DNA of 64,000 bases, from the NCBI GenBank assembly GCA_021186555.1, contig JAJKFL010000003.1, positions 44,613,908 through 44,677,907 of the forward strand, in the 5' to 3' direction. The translations under genes were made by a program, and so were the position numbers. Below, piece by piece: positions 51,761 through 63,832 of the stretch (the first letter of the stretch is position 1; each line of letters begins with the position of its first letter). This DNA is from Reticulitermes speratus (taxonomy: Eukaryota > Arthropoda > Insecta > Blattodea > Rhinotermitidae). The notes beneath the pieces were generated by a model. The model ran no database searches and was not told where the DNA came from. It worked only from the letters and a program-made list of their open reading frames with translations.

Positions 51761-52708
51761 TACATCCATAGAATTAAAACAAAAACAAAAAGAAATGTTT
51801 TAACTATTCCCATAACTGATTGTTAGCTACCATACACATAATCAAATTATACTTGCAGATAAGAAATGTATAATACTGTTTCTATTTACAAGACACAGCT
51901 GGGCTGAGCAGCTTGCTCATCTACAAACATTATTACATTTGATGTGATGCATTGAAAGGGAAGGACAAAGAAAACAAGATGTAATAATACTCCTTGTATT
52001 TGTGCCTTCTTTAAAATACAACACAAAAATGGCAATGATTATGAGACAGCTAACTCATTAACAGATTATTTGACCAGGAATTTTAGCATCTGCACAGTTT
52101 ATTTATACTTAGGAAACTCGTAAACTCTCTTGAATCACACACTGTATGTCTGATTGGAGAATTTACTGTGGATGTATGAACAATTCAAAATTCAAACTGC
52201 CTGCAGAATTTAGGCAAGTTCAGTTCAGTTTATTCAAATTTTTAAGTTCAATCACGAAATATGAAATTACCTTCTAAACAAATTCATTATGTGAAGCCAC
52301 AAAATCAAATTAAGTATACCCAATTTCCACAATTTCAGAAGTACATTACTTGTGTGGCACATCTGCAAGGAGAAGTCACAAAATGTATCACCTTTGCCAT
52401 CTCTGTAACAACTCAAAAAACTTGCTGGATGGATTTTCAGAATATGTTACACTGGGGAGGTTCACAAATATATGTTCAAATTCTGGTTAAAATTAAAAAA
52501 AAAACAGATGTTTTACATGAAGACTTGCACACATTTCTGTGCAAATTTTAGGCATAACTCACTAACATTTATTGGTGTGAACAAAAGTGGTAGAGAAACA
52601 TGAAACACAGACTTTATATCCAGCACACTTTTTCTGCTAAATCTGATGACTCTTGAGACAACTGCACAAAACAGGCCATGTGATATGAACAGCAATTAAT
52701 ACAGACAT

Positions 52709-53497
52709 AAAAAACCGAGACCAACTAGATGCACAATCACTATTAAAAACTTTAATAGTAGTATTACATTAAACCCGACATGTTTCGATCAGGTACCTGA
52801 CCATCTTCAGGGGTACACTACATTAAAATACTATGTCCATATGTAAAACACACTTAGATGTGAGCATATAAAGTCTAGTCGTGTATGATGTTTTTATAAA
52901 ACACAGTTTTAAAGTCACTAAAAACTTTTATAGACGGTCAACACTTGATGTTCCGCACTGGTTCCACCTTGTAATGGCTTTTAACACTGTTTTCGTATAC
53001 TTCTTATGTATGTTCACTTACGCTTCTGTTTTTTTTCATCACAACAACGCGTCTCGTAAAGAGTGATATGTGTTGCACCTTGTTAAGTAGATTTTATGCA
53101 TTTGAAGTCTAGGTCTACTTAACAAGGTGCAAACAATATCACTCTTTACGAGACGCGTTGTTGTGATGAAAAAAAAAACAGAAGCATAAGTGAACATACA
53201 TAAGAAGTATACGAAAACAGTGTTAAAAGCCATTACAAGGTGGAACCAGTGCGGAACATTTCAAGTGTTGACTGTCTATAAAAGTTTTTAGTGACTTTAA
53301 AACTGTGTTTTATAAAAACATCATACACGACTAGACTTTATATGCTCACATCTAAGTGTGTTTTACATATGGACATAGCATTTTAATGTAGTGTACCCTG
53401 AAGATGGTCAGGTACCTGACCGAAACATGTCGGGTTTAATGTAATACTACTATTAAAGTTTTTAATAGTGATTGTGCATCTAGTTGGTCTCGGTTTT
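52709..53497. repeat. 0.8-kb near-perfect hairpin (foldback element)
   Basis: The left arm (52709-53091, starting AAAAACCGAGACCAACTAGA) is the reverse complement of the right arm (53114-53497), with only scattered single-base differences visible over about 383 bp. A loop of about 22 bases (TTTTATGCATTTGAAGTCTA..) separates them. The motif CCGAAACATGTCGG sits in the right arm at about 53421, and its complement is at about 52776. No open frame of note. Flanking target duplication unclear. It lies 1.6 kb below the ATF-2 stop codon, possibly within or just beyond its 3' UTR. Confidence 0.93.
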
Positions 53498-55067
53498 TGA
53501 TATATACAAGATGCATGGTGAAAACAATATTAAATAGTACAGACATGAAAAGTTAAAAGAGTGTACAAGGTATATCATAAAACATTGTGATTTAAAATTG
53601 GAACACAGATGCTGAAAGTGTACCGATGCACAAGTGTTATGCACTGTGAACAGCAATTTCATGCAAAAACTTTCTGCACAACTTTCTCAAAGTAAGTTTT
53701 GAAAGTAAAAATACTGGCTGTGCCAAGAATAAGACTCAAAAAGATGGTTTTGAGCACTTCACAATATACCTCTTCCATTCATAAATATGAAGCTGCATGT
53801 CCACTACTCAATATACACACTACAGTAGCTGCACTAAAAGCAGTATAGTATCTGTTTCTAATTTAATGTTTCACAGAATGAAAAACAAGTTAAGAAATGT
53901 ACACACAGCTACACACTACTTTTATTTCCAACTACTGCACAAAGCTTTGTGCCATAGTTGGGAATAAAACTAGTGTGTAAAAGACGACTGCACACAATAT
54001 GTATAACGTTAAATAAGTAAACATAGATAATTTCTGTTTACCCACATCCCAGGAATGGTGTTATATAATGTTGATAGGAACTGCGCCAAGTACAGGCCAT
54101 GGTTTTGAAAGCAAGCTGCACACATGCATAGAATGAATGCAAATGCATGTGAAGTCTTTTGGTGAAGTGGTTATTACAAATGGCCAATCTACATGAAAAC
54201 TGAAGTGGGTTCACAGCTTTTCTTAGAATTCTCAAACATTGAAGTTCCAGATACAGTAAAGCCCTCTTAAGACATTATTGGAAAAATTCAATGAATTTGG
54301 CTGATTAAGTGGGAAAATGTCTTAAAAAGGGAAAGCCTGAGAATGATGTTTTTTAATTCTGTATTGAAACCAACATTCGTTTTATTGTAATATTATTTCA
54401 TATAAATTCTGCATTGATTCATTTTCACCATCAAATCACATTTCAGTCTGAAGTTCATTAGTGATTTTGACAAATTCTTCAACAAAAGACGAGATTCTTT
54501 TACAGGCACAACTGGTAGACGAACAGCCTGTTCTTGCTGGAACTACTCCAGAAATACCGATGCTATGTGACAACAACATGATATTATGTAAATGATGACA
54601 TTAATAACATGCTATTTTTACACAATCAAAAAATGTATTCACAAGAATCTTACGCTGTAAAAACGTCATATATTTTCCCAACGTACAAAGAATTTTGTAT
54701 GAATTCTTGTGGTTTAGTGTCAACAGACCACAGAAGGTTTTACCTCTGTTATGCACTAGCATAAAAAAGCCTGCTGGTTAAATCAAAGACTTTCAAATAT
54801 TTCTAAATAATGCTTGACCACGAGGTTCTGCACTTATACACATCACACGTCACAGATGAAGTTTGTTACTCTGCACCAGCCTAATTAAAAAAAATATCAT
54901 TTGTATTAAACAAAAGATGCTTTCAAAATATTTTAAAGCTAAACTGTAAAAAATACGTCAACTTTTCTCTCTCTCTTGTATAAATAAATACACTACGGTG
55001 TATACTATAAAATGGTCTTCAGGTCATGAATAAAAGTTCTATGATAAAAAATCAAGACAATTAATTC

Positions 55068-55816
55068 TCACCTCCTTTGATTAGCAGACCCACTTTCAGT
55101 GATAATTTCAATGTCACTGTCTGCATCACTACTTGTAGCAATGTCTGTTGTTAGCTCATGTGTGATCATGTTGTCAGTGGACTTTCGCATTACATTTGGG
55201 TTAATTTTTATTACATGAGATCCCACTTCATTATTACTTACTTCATCCACCTTCCTCTGATTTTGATCATCAGTTTCAGCAGACAGGGCCTGATTCCCAT
55301 GCAAAATTCTATCAACATCTGTACCTGATGCTGGCAGACATATTTTTGGGACAATGAAGGTCTGCTGATAGTTGGAGTTCTGAATAACAGCTGATATAGA
55401 CAACTGATTGCCTGTCGTTATGATAGGACTCGTGACAAGAACTCCAGATTGCACTGCCACACTAACACCTTGAGAACTCTTGTTCACACCTGTTACTGTT
55501 TTCACGGCACTGTTGTTTACCACTTGATGAGGTGAGGGGAGGAGAAGCGTTTGACGAATAAGTGGTGTTCCTTGATTAGTAGTTAGTTTCTTTTTTGTAG
55601 TAAGAATGGGCTCACTACAGCCTCTTTTATGATTGGTGGACTCATTGAAAAGAATCAGCTGATTCTGAGGTGCTGTTGCGGGATGCTGTTGCACCAATGG
55701 AGCAGGTGTGGTATGTTGTGCTGATGGCAGCAGACAATTTGTATTTGATGTGACTGGAAGTGCAATAATCTGAGGCTGTTCTGGTTGTGCACCAGATGAC
55801 AATGGAACGCCAGATC
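55068..55816 (-). CDS. Atf-2: ATF-2 last coding exon, long C-terminal tail
   Basis: Joined in phase to give [20 protein letters not shown] and about 225 more residues. The composition is low-complexity (Thr, Gln, Asn, Ser, Val) with short basic patches (HKRG, TKKKL) and an acidic end ([20 protein letters not shown]). No known domain. It is longer than the tail after the zipper in human ATF2. Confidence 0.88.
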
Positions 55817-56659
55817 CTGGAAACATATATGTCTTAACACACAGTATTTCAAGTTGTAGTATTACTATGAAAGCGTAACTGGTATTATAAAGTTCTGCAA
55901 TTCAAAATGCTGAGTCAGCAACAGTGACTTGACTTCCAGGGCATCTTGTGAAATTGTGAACAACCTTTTGAAATACTACAGGTGATGACAAAGCACAATA
56001 AATTGAATACTGATTATAAAGTGGGTTGTAGTGATCCAAATTTTTGTGCACATTGTGAAAACAATCAAACCCTCATGAACTCTGTGTCTTAACATAAAGG
56101 TAATACATATCATTGAGAATGTCCCACAAAGTATCTGCCTTACTGCAGGGGATTATTAATGGGGTTATTCCAAGCGAAAAATGTTATATTAACATGAGAC
56201 TGATTCTCAACCATTATGGTATTATTGTTACAAAGACAAGAAATAAAATAAAGTTAATGACTAAGTAAAACAATTTTATTTATCTCATCAGCCACATAAT
56301 TATGTGTTAAGAGTTTCTACTACTGAATTTCATATTAGTATCACCGTGCATCTTTATAAATTAATAGATTTATAACCAACTGATACACAATTGAACCACT
56401 TTTTATTGTAGCATCCTTATTATTTTACGCCCCTTATTATTATAATAATAAGGACGCTACAATAAAAAGTGGTTCAATTGTGTATCAGTTGGTTATAGAT
56501 CTATTAATTCTACTACTGAAATTCAGTTTAATTAAATCCAATACCTTAAGTTTTAGACATACAATACATTTATACAAGAATCTGGACACAAAATGGAAAA
56601 TATTTTGTACATTGTCTAATATTACCATAAACTTACCATCCCTTTACCAGACACTTCAT

Positions 56660-56700
<41 letters not shown>

Positions 56701-59700
56701 CCATGGAGCAGAGTACTTCTTGAGAAGCTAATAAGGTCCTCAGCTAGTCAAGAAATTACCCACATTTTATGGAACCCGCAGGTTTATTACCGCATTTACA
56801 AGAGCCCACCACCTGTCCCTATCCTGAGCCATATCAATCCAGTCCATGTCCCCCCGCATCCCACTTCTTGAAGATCCATTTTAATATTATCCTCCCATCT
56901 ATGCCTGGGTCTTCCAAGTAGTCTCCTTTCCTCAAGTCTCCCCACCAAAATCCTGTATGCACCTGTCCCCTCCCCCATACGTGCTACATGCCCCGCCCAC
57001 ACATTCTTTTTTATTTGATCACTGAATAATATTTGGTGATGAGTAAAGATCATTATGTTCCTCGTTATGTAGTCTTCTCCACTCCTGTTACCTTGTCCCT
57101 CTTAGACCCAAATATCCTCCTCAGCACCCTATTCTCAAACACCCTCAGCCTATGTTCCTCCCTCAGTGTGAGAGACCATGTTTCACACCCATACAAAACA
57201 AAACGCAAAATTATAGTTCTGTATATCTTAATCTTTGTATTTTTGGATAACCAGACACTTCATTCCATCAGTAATTCCACCATACTTACTTACAAAAAAC
57301 AAAATCTGATACAATTTCAACTACCTTGCACCATGGCCTGTGTAACAGGACAGTCTTTATGTGCTAACAGGAGGGTCTTCAGGTCTGCCACCTCCTTTCG
57401 CAGTGATCCTACTTCTGACTGAAGCTGCTGATTGGTTGCCAACATCTCCTCTGCCCTCTTCTCCAGTTCCTGAATCCATGTTTTTCGTTTTTCTCGGCAT
57501 CTCATTGCAGCAGCTCTGTGTGAATTTCAATGTAGGAAACATATTTACCAGGATGAGCATTTGCGCACACACTATTTAGTTCCAAGATTTAAATATGGTA
57601 TTTACCCAAATATAAGATGACTCCACTTCACAATCTTAAATTCTGAGGAAAATACCTATACAGATTGCATTTCACTTTGTGTGCAATTTTACAATAACCC
57701 CCCAACTTAAAGACAATATATTAGGAAAAAATTCCCATCTCATGTTCGCGTAAATATGGTATCTAATTCTACCTTCAACTTGTCTACAGAATGGAAGGTA
57801 TAATAAAACAGTTCTTTAAGACTCCCTTTGCTACACAAAGATGAGTATTTGAAAGTGCATGATGATGAGGGGCTGCCCTATCCACAGACCTGCACATATG
57901 ACCTTACGCTGAGAAGCTCAGCCATGTGTATCCTATTGCTCTCCCAAGCAGCACATGTTAAAGAACTTATTTTGTAACCCTGGCAATACATACCTGTTCC
58001 TCTCAAGGAATTTTTGTCGTTTCTCATCTGGATCCTCACCACCGCTGGATGATGAAGCTCTCCTTGTTGCTGCTACACTCGCAGGACGTGTGGCAGGAGC
58101 CTCAGGAGCTGTCTTGCTGACTTCAGTAATCAACACCTGATGGACATTTTATTTATTTCTTAATTTATCTGATGACGATACACTAAATTATTAGATTGTG
58201 ACAGGTACTGTGAAGTGGAAGAGACAAAAAAGGAATCAATTGTAGCCTATTTGTGGAAAATCTCTTGGCATTATAACTGAGAAGCTAGGCTAAACCATAA
58301 ATCTTGTTAGACCAGCCAGTTTCCTGTTTGAGACCTGAACGAGGCAGTTCCTGAACAAATTCTTCAGCTCTCTATTGGGCAGCCAAACCTGGCCAGTCTG
58401 ATGTTTATATCACTTTAACCTTCGCCATCTGTAAGAAGTGCATTTTACACTTTCCAGACTATATGGCTAGCAGTGAGATTTTAACTCAGAGGTAAGAGTT
58501 TATCATGTGGAAATAAGCAGCTTCAAATCCCCCAGTACAATGGAGCTGGCAGCTGGACTTAAACTCAGGGCTAACAATACTATTACTGACAAAATGCAAC
58601 TCTTGGCCAGCTGGACTGCACTCATAAACACCTGAAATAATGTAACATATGCCCAATAAAGGCAAAAATACAATGAAATATAGAGACAAAAACTGTATAC
58701 GTAACACACGTCTGGAGAATTAGTACAGAAGAACGCAGTTAAAAATATGAATAACAGTTGTCAATGTGAGTATAACCTGGCAAACTGCAAACTGCTACTA
58801 AAAATTTATTCACTTTTCTCTTTGGCATGTACATCATTAGGCCACTACTATTTGCCACATTGCCTTGCATACATCCTACCCTTATGTAATTTACACATCC
58901 TTATGACTGCAAGTGGAAAATGCATGGAAGGATTTGTGTCATGTGCCCGAATTTTACTGTTCACTAAATTTGGCATATCACAGAGAAATCTGCATTAATT
59001 ACTCTTTACTGCTGTAGCAGTTTTAGTCACCAATTATTTAATTATGCTGAAAGCTACATAAGACTCAAGCCAAACAACACCCTATATGCAGTCTTATATG
59101 TGCAAAGGTGAACCAATGGCTGGTTCCATACTTCAGCATTTTCACTGATTTATGGTGCTAGTATTAACACTTTAAAGCTTGTATTACTGGTTTCTAGTTT
59201 AACCTTTGGCAACATTTCATACTTTACAGCCACAATGTTTGGAATTTCATTATTCCAAATGGTTTTCCTATGAGCTATACTGTTTTTAGTATGACAGACT
59301 GTGCTTACTTTTGGTGTAGATTGCTTTGGTTTTGATTCCTTGACAGTTGCAGCACTGCGGTTATTGCTTATCAGTGTCTGCTTCAGTCTCTGCAATAAAG
59401 CAGAAACTTTCATAACTGTGCACTGTATATACAACAATTCTATAGTATACAGCAATATATCACACACTTATTTTATGCCTGAACAATAAATGAGACCTCA
59501 CATGGTGTGAGTTCTGTTGGTTCATTACAAATGTGTTGCAATCTCCATGTTTCTAACTTCCTTGCTTACAGCTTAACCGTTCTAATGCCAAGCTTGATTA
59601 AGGCTGCCATTAAAAAACTGCATTAAAGTTAAGACTGGACTCATTCTCCACATCTGACATTTTGAATTTGTACAGGCAATAACCCTTGTTGGTTGTGTGT

Positions 59701-62700
59701 AATAATATAAAATATAAATGTTTCATAGCTAAAGAGATGAAATTAAAAATTAAACATAATTTGTAAGACTTCATATGCACATACTGATTTATTGTATCTG
59801 AAAGATATTACACATTATGTTAGGCAAACAAAAGTCTTGCAAATCTGAGATCAAGACAAGCAAAACATTCATTTAACAGTTTCATTTCTAGTTTTTGTAC
59901 ACTGAAGCAATTCTGGGGAATAAATTCATTCTGTGCCACATCACATTTTTAGGCACTGGAAAAGAATTCTGAGTCATGTCATGCTTCCCATTCAAACGAA
60001 TGTTACAACCTCTTCATCCTCTAACATCACAACCTTGCTGTTTCTTTAAGTACAGCAATACTACCAGTTTCAAAACATCCTGCAGCTCCAGTTCCACACC
60101 AATTGGCATTCCATCTTCTTCCTCTGAGATGATATGCAATAAAGCTGTTGGGACCTTAACAGAGCTCATTCCTTCAGAGTGTTTTTACTACTTTTCTCTA
60201 TAGCAATTTACAAAATCTGTTCATGCTTATATCTGGACTACACTTATGTGCAGACAAGAGGAGGATCATAACTGGCCATGTGAAACCAACATTTTATTTT
60301 CTTCTGCCATGTGTTTCAGAAGTAACCAATGCCACTGTGCCATCAGCTATAACAATGACAAGGTTCACACTGTTATTGTTCCTACTATTTCTATTGCTCC
60401 TATCATTTGTGAATATTTTCAATGCAGTCTGCATGCATGTTCTTTTGTTTCTCACATGGGAGGATTATGTTGTCCTTAGATTGTAAAGTGTTTCTCTAGC
60501 CTCCCTGCCTCTGCCTTACTTCTTGTACATACCTCATAAATGGTGAGATATTGCATTGCTTGTGCTTCTCTCATAGACAGTGAGACATATCTTCTGTACA
60601 TCTCTCATAGATGGGGAGATATCATGTTTCCTGCACTTTTCTTGTGACAGGCAATTGTTTCTTGGGCCTCAGTTTGTACCTCACAGAGAACACAGTCTGT
60701 TTCCATTATAGAGACTAATCACATAAATGTACACAATTTTTATGTAGAGCAGGGGTGCACAAATTTTCAAAAAATTTGGAAGCCACCTCAAAATTCTAGG
60801 TGCCAGAAAGGTGACATGAAGCAAGGCTCACACTGAGGAACCACAAATATTAGGCGCCACCACACAAAATTGAGTCGCCACAGCAACCAGGCACAGAGGA
60901 TTTGTTCACCCCTGATGTAAAGTGTCTGTAATTTTTGTCTGATTTTAACCAAACTGAAATAGGTCAATAAATTTTAGTAAAAATTAAAAATATGAAATTT
61001 GTTAAATGTGAGCAAATGGATGGACAAATATCGTTCATGAAACAGCAATTTGTCATCACCCACTGATACATAATTTTACAGGAGACAGAAAAAACTTGAC
61101 TGATCCTCAATACACCAACACTTAATGCAGTGTTTTTACAAAAATATAAGGACAAGCAATTTTTTTGTGGACACCACATTTTGACAGAAAGTGTGTTTGT
61201 AACCCATCTGTTTAGTAATGTGGGAATCTTAGTTTGACGAATTGTGTGGATTATGACAAACTGCTGTTTCATGAGCGACATGATGAGCCTAGTAGTCACT
61301 ATTTGCTTTGCAAACATGTCTAAATAAGGCCAATTCATAGCAACCCTTAGCATTCAACATCCAACAAAGTAAAACTTACAAGCTTGGCAAGTGACAGGCC
61401 TATGGATTGTTTGAGAGATGCTGATGATCTTTCTGCAGCAGAAATGGGTTTCTTGTTTTTACCTACTGTAGCCACTGGTACTGCCGTCAGAGCTGCAGCA
61501 GGGCACGTGGTTGTCAGTAATACTGTTGTACTCTGTGCTGGCATTGGTTGCAGGTCCACCTATAGAAAAAGATACACTGAAATTTCAGGAACACAGAGGA
61601 AGTTTATGACTGACTGGCTAACTGACTGACTGACTCACTAACTAACTACCTAACCAACCAACCAACAAACTACAAAACTAACTAGCCAACCAACCAACTA
61701 GCACCATGCAGTAGAGTCCCTCTTGAGAAGTTCACAGCTGCTCAGCTATTCAAGAAATTCCATGCACTTGAGGAAATCTGAAGTTTCATTACCATGTTCA
61801 TAAGGGCCCAATACTAATCCATATCATGATGCAGATGAATCTAGTGAAGTCTCACTCATCTTTCTTTAAGATCCACTTTAATACTATTCTCCAATCTATG
61901 CTTACAATTTCCAAGTGGTCTTTTTCGTTTATGTTGTCCTACCAAACTCTGTATGCATCTCTCCTTTGCATGTCACATACATGCCCTTCTCATTCTCCTT
62001 GATTTGATCACCCTGCTAATATCTGGCTAAGGAAACTTACATGCACCTACAAAAGCCATGAAAATATTCCAAAACCATAAGAAATACATGTACACAGTAG
62101 TTTCCAACACAGAAGTGTGGAAAGGGGCACTGCTGTTTCACAAGTACCCTTTGTGATAAAGTCAAGATGAGCACGTATTCTGTAGAAAGATAATGAACAA
62201 GGCTCTCCCACATGTCTTGTTAAATATACCATTAAGAAAAATTTCAAATAACAACCATCAGGAAGATTATAAATTTTATTTAATGTGACACTTTTCTGTA
62301 CAATAAGTTCTGAAAAATATGGCATGTACACTGGTAAAGTACAATACTGCCTCCATGTAAAGTACAACTTCATAAACTAAAATGATGTTTATTCCATAAT
62401 TTTTGTAGTGAATTTCATCAAAATCCATTAAATAGATGGTGAAATAGAAAATGTGGATATGTCAATATACCTCTCCTTGCACTTAGTGCAAATGAATGCA
62501 TAAATATCAAGAGTAAAGCAGACGATACAACACTGGGCAGTTACTAGAGTTGGGCTCAACAGACACATAGTACATGGACACTGTATAAGTGTTCATTCTT
62601 ACTGTACTTCCAAACAACTGTCACTATTCAGCTACAGAGTGAGGTTGTAATGAAGAACAAAGGCCAATGTTGCAAAATATCAGCATGGAAAATTTCTTAG

Positions 62701-63104
62701 CGTTCTGCTATTTGGGAAGTTACAGTTTTCTAATGCTCACTGCAAACTGTAACTTCACTACATATGAAAATGCACACCAAACAAATTTGTTTCTGTTCAT
62801 AAAAAATTAAACAAATTACATCACTATGTACAAAACTTGATGCAAGATAAATATTTCATAAACCCCAATCTAATGACTGTAACAACACACCTGTGATGGC
62901 TGTACAAGATTATTTGGTCCGGAAGAGGTGACATTTTCCACTGGTAGGGCAGACAACTGCAAGAGTTTCCCATCAGGCATTCGCAATAGCAACTGTACAG
63001 TGTTGCTACCTGCACCAGATGAAGCTGGTGGTAGTGTCACTCCGGAAGGTTGTGTACTCAAAGTGCCATCTCCCAGCCCATTTTTAATGCCAGTGTTGGC
63101 AGTT
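55068..63104 (-). CDS. Atf-2: ATF-2/CRE-BP1-type bZIP transcription factor, 3' part (5' end outside window)
   Basis: Nuclear stress-responsive activator that binds CRE sites as a dimer; in animals it is a target of p38/JNK (known of the family). Exons seen: 63104-62891, 61559-61380, 59389-59309, 58136-57994, 57515-57325, 55816-55068. Phases agree, giving about 518 codons to the TGA. The basic region runs [14 protein letters not shown] / [12 protein letters not shown]; all base-contacting positions of NxxAAxxCR are kept, with Met where human ATF2 has Ser. The leucine zipper follows ([10 protein letters not shown].., [18 protein letters not shown]), then [10 protein letters not shown], a family hallmark. 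Earlier exons contain [15 protein letters not shown], like the LLLHLPNGQ segment of vertebrate ATF2, and [10 protein letters not shown]. The last exon adds 248 residues rich in Gln, Thr, Asn and Ser. The zinc finger and N-terminal phospho-sites must lie past 64000. Confidence 0.93.
56360..56518. repeat. Short hairpin (inverted repeat, about 66-bp arms)
   Basis: The left arm ATTAATAGATTTATAACCAA.. through CACTTTTTATTGTAGC is mirrored by GCTACAATAAAAAGTGGTTC.. through CTATTAAT at 56518, with an AT-rich TTACGCCCC centre. It sits in the intron before the last ATF-2 exon. Its sequence differs from the CCGAAACATGT hairpins. Confidence 0.9.
56655..57230 (-). mobile_element. LINE 3' end ('GHVARMG' family) with (TTAG)n tail
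   Basis: The minus frame 57053-56796 reads [20 protein letters not shown], then [20 protein letters not shown] and [11 protein letters not shown], followed by a 3' UTR with 'CCATAAAATGTGGGTAATTT' and a (TTAG)n tail (56658-56700 as AACT on plus). It is the best preserved copy of the family in this window. Upstream RT sequence is lost beyond about 57230 (GTGTGAAACATGGTCTCTCA area). Confidence 0.85.
56658..56700. repeat. (AACT)n simple repeat, LINE tail
   Basis: About ten AACT units at the 3' end of the minus-strand LINE fragment. Confidence 0.92.
57325..57515 (-). CDS. Atf-2: ATF-2 exon with second half of basic region and leucine zipper
   Basis: (R)[19 protein letters not shown] and a zipper of about 30 residues, ending [13 protein letters not shown] plus one base. 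The internal ATG of AAAMRC is not a start codon. The acceptor is TTCACACAG. Confidence 0.93.
57590..57770. repeat. Possible MITE with AAATATGGTAT ends
   Basis: TAAATATGGTATTTACCCAA at the left and GCGTAAATATGGTATCT at the right bracket about 170 bp. The left part resembles the 'GTATTTACCCAAATATAAGA' MITEs. The end symmetry is not convincing. Confidence 0.3.
57994..58136 (-). CDS. Atf-2: ATF-2 exon with first half of the basic region
   Basis: [20 protein letters not shown], a Ser-rich spacer, then [16 protein letters not shown] and two bases of the next Arg. EDPDEKR(R/Q)KFLERNR is diagnostic of ATF2/ATF7/CREB5. The intron falls inside the basic region after Asn. Confidence 0.93.
60750..60914. 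mobile_element. hAT-type MITE, 165 bp, with 8-bp target duplication
   Basis: The ends CAGGGGTGCACAAATTTT and (inverted) CAGGGGTGAACAAATCC bracket a short non-coding centre. The flanks are ATGTAGAG (60742-60749) and ATGTAAAG (60915-60922), 7 of 8 identical, as expected for hAT elements. It lies in an ATF-2 intron. Confidence 0.85.
61610..62040 (-). mobile_element. LINE 3' end ('GHVARMG' family), older copy with degenerate tail
   Basis: (ACTGACTG / AACTAACC)n at 61610-61690, then GCAGTAGAGTCCCTCTTGAG and blocks collinear with 56700-57010 (for example AAGATCCACTTTAATACTAT against AAGATCCATTTTAATATTAT). Coding frames are destroyed. In an ATF-2 intron. Confidence 0.75.
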
Positions 63105-63604
63105 CTGGAACAAATGTGGACTATACAAAATTATTCATAGTCAGTGGTTTCCATCCACAATTTTTACATTTGCCAGGCCTGCACCTATGAAACTCCCTCA
63201 TCCACTCCAGTTCAATATACTGAAATTAATACGATATCAAACCTTAATAACTGCAAACACAATGCAAATAAGGTGTCATGTGAAATTATTTTAATGAAAA
63301 TTATTTAATCTTTCACATCTTACATCAAACTTATGGGCTCACATTGGAATATCAAGTTCAGTGCAATGTGGGACTGAGTCCCCTAGATTTAAATTATAAA
63401 CTGAAGAAGTACAAAAAGAACTGAGATTAAAATTTTTTGATAAAGACATACTGGCTGAGACCATTCTTTTTTGACTTCATCTACTATCCCAGCCTTGTCA
63501 CTAAATTTCAAAAGTTACTTTTATTTCCATCATTAGGTACACAAAAACTATGCCCTGCTACTCTCAAACCGTAGACCATGTACATCTGTCATATAATGAA
63601 TACA

Positions 63605-63832
63605 ACTCTTCTGCTGCAGATTCAAGTCTTCTGGGATGTGATGCCGTGTCACTGGGCAAGTAGCTCCCAACATTTCCGAAGACTGTAGAGGGTCAAGCAG
63701 GTCCGCTCCGCTTGACCCTGAAGATCAAGGCACTACAGTTTTTTGAAATGTCAGGAACTACACGCCCAACAACACAGCATCCCATCCCACAAGAATCTTC
63801 AGCAGCACCACTGTGAGAACCTCGAATCTCTC
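63605..63832. repeat. Hairpin (foldback) element
   Basis: The left arm GATTCAAGTCTTCTGGGATG.. TGATGCCGTGTCACTGGGCA is inverted on the right (ACACAGCATCCCATCCCACA.. GAGAACCTCGAATCTC). The apex is AGGGTCAAGC.. GCTTGACCCT around CCGCT. Same family layout as 7368, 13030 and 40575. It lies in the ATF-2 intron at the window edge. Confidence 0.8.

Larger units (their letters stand above)
43005..55067. other. Transposon-rich region between SQOR (5' end) and ATF-2 (3' end)
   Basis: About 12 kb without a host protein exon, apart from a possible SQOR 5' exon at 43779. It holds a MITE end (44058), two jockey/CR1-like LINE pieces (44905-45240 minus, 45410-46580 plus), a possible Penelope-like relic (46870-47200), an RTE-like LINE (47322-50591) and a long hairpin (52709-53497). 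The ATF-2 3' UTR must lie just below 55068. TTTATT motifs near 54380 are possible poly(A) signals. The SQOR promoter should be above about 43010 or 43800. Confidence 0.6.

Noticed and set aside
52261..52551. 96-aa plus frame MKLPSKQIHY..
   Set aside because: No homology recognised; it lies in repeat-rich DNA next to the long hairpin and contains segments resembling LINE 3' UTRs.
63455..63515. Minus segment DKAGIVDEVKKEWSQP before GTATGT as another ATF-2 exon
   Set aside because: It does not end in the phase needed by the exon starting at 63104 and has no clear resemblance to ATF-2.
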